64,000 nt of DNA from Urechis unicinctus. Taxonomy: Eukaryota; Annelida; Polychaeta; Xenopneusta; Urechidae. Numbering within the stretch: position 1 is the stretch's first letter; each line of letters opens with the position of its first letter. The DNA is taken from the NCBI GenBank assembly GCA_034190875.2, contig CM067346.1, forward strand, positions 15,618,809 to 15,682,808. Direction: 5' to 3'. Shown in pieces: positions 60,711-64,000 of the stretch. The notes under the pieces are model-generated. The model saw only the letters and a list, made by a program, of their open reading frames with translations, was not told the DNA's origin and searched no databases. Position numbers and translations under genes: made by a program.

Positions 60711-63073
60711 TGTACGCGTGTTTGGGTATGGGTTTTAGGTAATACTCCATAGCAACGAAGGAACTGTATGTTGCTAAACAATATGCATATTTTTCAATTT
60801 TAACTTAAAACATTGGCGTGTGATAACTTAAGGAGGCGAAATCATCGCCCATATTATTTGTGTCGATACAAATACTACATTCCAGCTGCATAACAAGCAA
60901 TGGAGAGTTCATTATTTACATAGTTACTGTTGCATTTTTGCATTTTGGTATAGAAATTGGCAATAAAAATTAGTACAATTGTCAGGTGATGTACCTACGA
61001 AATAATAGGAGAAATTTGTTTGCTAAACCACTTGCTGTTTACCATGTCAGTGGCTCATTTGAATGATTTATGGAATTTTATTGATTAGAGTTTGCGTTTC
61101 ATTATACCCCCCTCCCCCTGGTGTGTATTTCAGCATTACGTGCTACCGACTAGCAATCATGTGGTGTCAGCGACACAGATGACGTTGAATATTGTGTGGA
61201 TCAATTAGTATTTTTCTAATCAGTACTGAATTCGACAACACGAAAAGAGAGGTGCCCGGAGTCACTTTATAATCTTGGCTGATCAACGCAGTCGATTTAA
61301 GTCGCATGTGTGAAGAAATATTAAGATGCATTATATATGCCTTTACGAATATAATAAGCAATAAATTACAGAGCCACCGCATGCAATTACCACAGCTAGC
61401 TATGGATACCGATAGTATTTTGTACATTGGTTGATATTAACGGCAATTGAACTATTGTACAACCAGTTATGCTGCACTCATTCTTAACAAGCTATGAGAA
61501 TCGATGACAGCACCATTCCATGTAAGATCATTTCGCGGTCATTGTATATTTGCAACATCGTGAGCACATCCAACATATCAGTTAATACATACTAGCTCAA
61601 TTTCCTGAGGTCGCCCTTGTCACGAAATATGGCTGTCAAGCAGCACAAACAATGATATCTCAATTATATCCACTAGTGTCTGCACATATATCAGAGCTCG
61701 TTCGGTCTTGTGTTTAGAAGCTCATGTTATACTCACCATCACTCCCGAAAACGATCCGGAAGCGCTGACGTGAAGTTGCAGATGTGCCGATCCCTACGTT
61801 ATGTCCGTTGACAAGCCAACATTATCGTGTGTTTAATAAAAGATCCTACACACTCCTCTTGTACATTAATCTTCTGTGAACCTGACCTGCAATGAATGGT
61901 TTGCATAGCTCTTACTTTTTTTTATAAGCTCATTGTGCGGTTCCTTACAAATAACAGCGAACGATCGCTTTTTTGTTAATGAGATCACTATATATATATT
62001 GTCCCATATGCACTAATTGTGTTTGACAGAACATAACAACGTGCAGATGTCCCACAACATTATCGTACTCCAGTATGGTATAACAATATGATGCAAGCAT
62101 GCTTCATTGTGCATTTGACAGATCTCACGCATATTGTATCGTGTATGATATACGAAACAATTGATCAACTGTTCAAATCCCAGCTTATTTCTAAACTATG
62201 CACCATGACCCATCGTTCAACGTTTATAATACTAAGGCTCAACGTGATTAATATAAATTGGATTTACGATCTTACAATCCCATATACACAGTCGATAGCA
62301 AAGAACTTTCCTGTCACTCGATCCTCGAGGTTAGATGATGAATGTAGGTAAGCAAATACGATTACTACAACTGAACACAACGCTGCGATGTTTTCATGGA
62401 ACACAAACTTGACAAAGAGCGCTGATAGCTAGCTCCGCCCTTCACCAACCTTTTATGGGTAATTGAAAATGTATAGTCTATAACATGATTCCATTCTATT
62501 AAATAAGACGAAATGTATTTTTGTTTGATAATTTCGGCGGCGGAGTCGCTAACGACATAGCCACTTACTTTCTCTAACTTGCGTCTAACATCATGACAGA
62601 GCCGACTCCATGTATGGCTTCAATTTATATTACTGCTTATAAAGTACAAACCCTACTACAAATAGTTCAATCACTATAGATTTGCACTGACAAGAGGAAT
62701 ATATTCTATTAATGGGTTACAGGCCTTATAGCCTGTCGATCAGACATATTATTGTGTGACCATTTATGCTTGTTCACCGATTGAAACGTTGAAGCCAAGT
62801 TAAAGACGAATGTAGAAGACATGATGGAATAGCCATACGTTATTCATCGTGCCGGCATTTTCATCCGTCCAACGTGAGCAACGTATATGCTGCGGATTCG
62901 CATCAAAACATTTAGACGCTAAATAGGGTTAGTCGGCTTACAATGTTTGCAATTGGTGTATAATTAACGTAATGGCCCCTCTTAACTGCATGTGGCGGCG
63001 AGTAGATGGAAGTATGAGTATTAACCATCGGCAACTCTTTGCAAGACTTTATATGTTGTAACATACCAATAAG
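60710..63073. other. No recognised feature
   Basis: AT-rich, short unrecognised frames (61,167-61,427 minus and 62,088-62,351 plus), no repeats noted. Confidence 0.4.
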
Positions 63074-63165
63074 CAGCTTGACTATAATGGGATGCTTACA
63101 GTTGATCTTTTGAGCATAGCAATTATGGAAGCATATCTATTAAAGCTCCATGGATAATATTAATG
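63074..63165 (+). repeat. Short dispersed repeat, copy 3 of 3
   Basis: Reads ATAATGGGATGCTTACAGTT and on through the shared core, then AAGCTCCATGGATAAT as in copy 1. Confidence 0.8.
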
Positions 63166-63364
63166 TAGGGTGGGTGTTCCATCATAAAGGTCAGGTTGGT
63201 GTATCAAAGGCTGATGACATTAAACAACAGAGAGCTGACGAATAACATACACTAATTACCCCATGTCCGTCAAGTAGTGCTGAACAAAATATCTAACCCT
63301 TTCATATAAGTGATTCATATTGTTAAGATGTTGATTTATCTTAAATCTACCAATATGCAATGTT

Positions 63365-64000
<636 letters not shown>

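Overview
The window looks like a non-coding-rich stretch of an animal genome. It is AT-rich, has no open frame longer than about 150 codons outside simple repeats, and carries (TA)n, (CATA)n and (GAT)n microsatellites, intron-like splice signals and AATAAA signals. The coding traces I recognise are fragments resembling rhodopsin-family (class A) GPCRs and one TRIM-type RING remnant. Both families expand by tandem duplication in several invertebrate lineages, so an invertebrate is my best guess. I cannot place it more closely.

Left part, 1 to about 36.1 kb. This is an old, indel-rich direct triplication. Unit 1 runs from the window edge to about 15,693, unit 2 from 15,694 to about 27,479, and unit 3 from about 27,480 to 36,075, where it is truncated. 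By eye the units are mostly 75-85% alike, but the stretch at about 14.3-15.6 kb is about 90% or more like 26.1-27.5 kb. Each unit holds a second layer of structure: a large imperfect palindrome (whole in units 1 and 3, with its centre lost in unit 2) and short coding-like patches. On the minus strand these read as pieces of GPCR transmembrane helices 3-4 and extracellular loop 2 (14.5-14.7, 26.3-26.5, 4.8-5.0, 21.3-21.4 and 35.0-35.2 kb). On the plus strand they read as helix 7 with an NPxVY motif followed by a conserved GTAAGY donor (1.57-1.67, 18.5-18.6 and 29.8-29.9 kb). Palindrome arms read as helices 5-7 in opposite orientations. My interpretation is a decayed GPCR gene cluster built by inverted and then tandem duplication. 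Silent changes are not in excess in most patches, so I treat them as relics and not as working genes.

Segment 6.29-10.88 kb is present only in unit 1. It carries a degenerate TRIM-like RING/B-box remnant on the minus strand and a 310-bp imperfect GAT tract.

Right part, 36 to 64 kb. This is mostly unrecognised single-copy DNA with local duplications: a 1.1-kb pair (53.5 and 59.6 kb), a 0.35-kb pair in which each member runs into a different microsatellite (37.6 and 46.5 kb), a 41-bp minisatellite whose every unit carries AATAAA (44.04-44.25 kb), a 190-bp tandem pair (57.6-58.0 kb) and a short three-copy dispersed repeat (52.7, 54.7 and 63.1 kb). Two candidate 3'-terminal exons (36.7-37.0 kb plus, 44.7-44.8 kb minus), a degenerate tRNA-like sequence (39.27-39.38 kb), a broken coding-like stretch (51.9-52.5 kb) and one GC-richer block (47.9-48.4 kb) are the other points of interest.

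All identities and boundaries are by eye, and boundaries of diverged repeats may be off by tens of bases.
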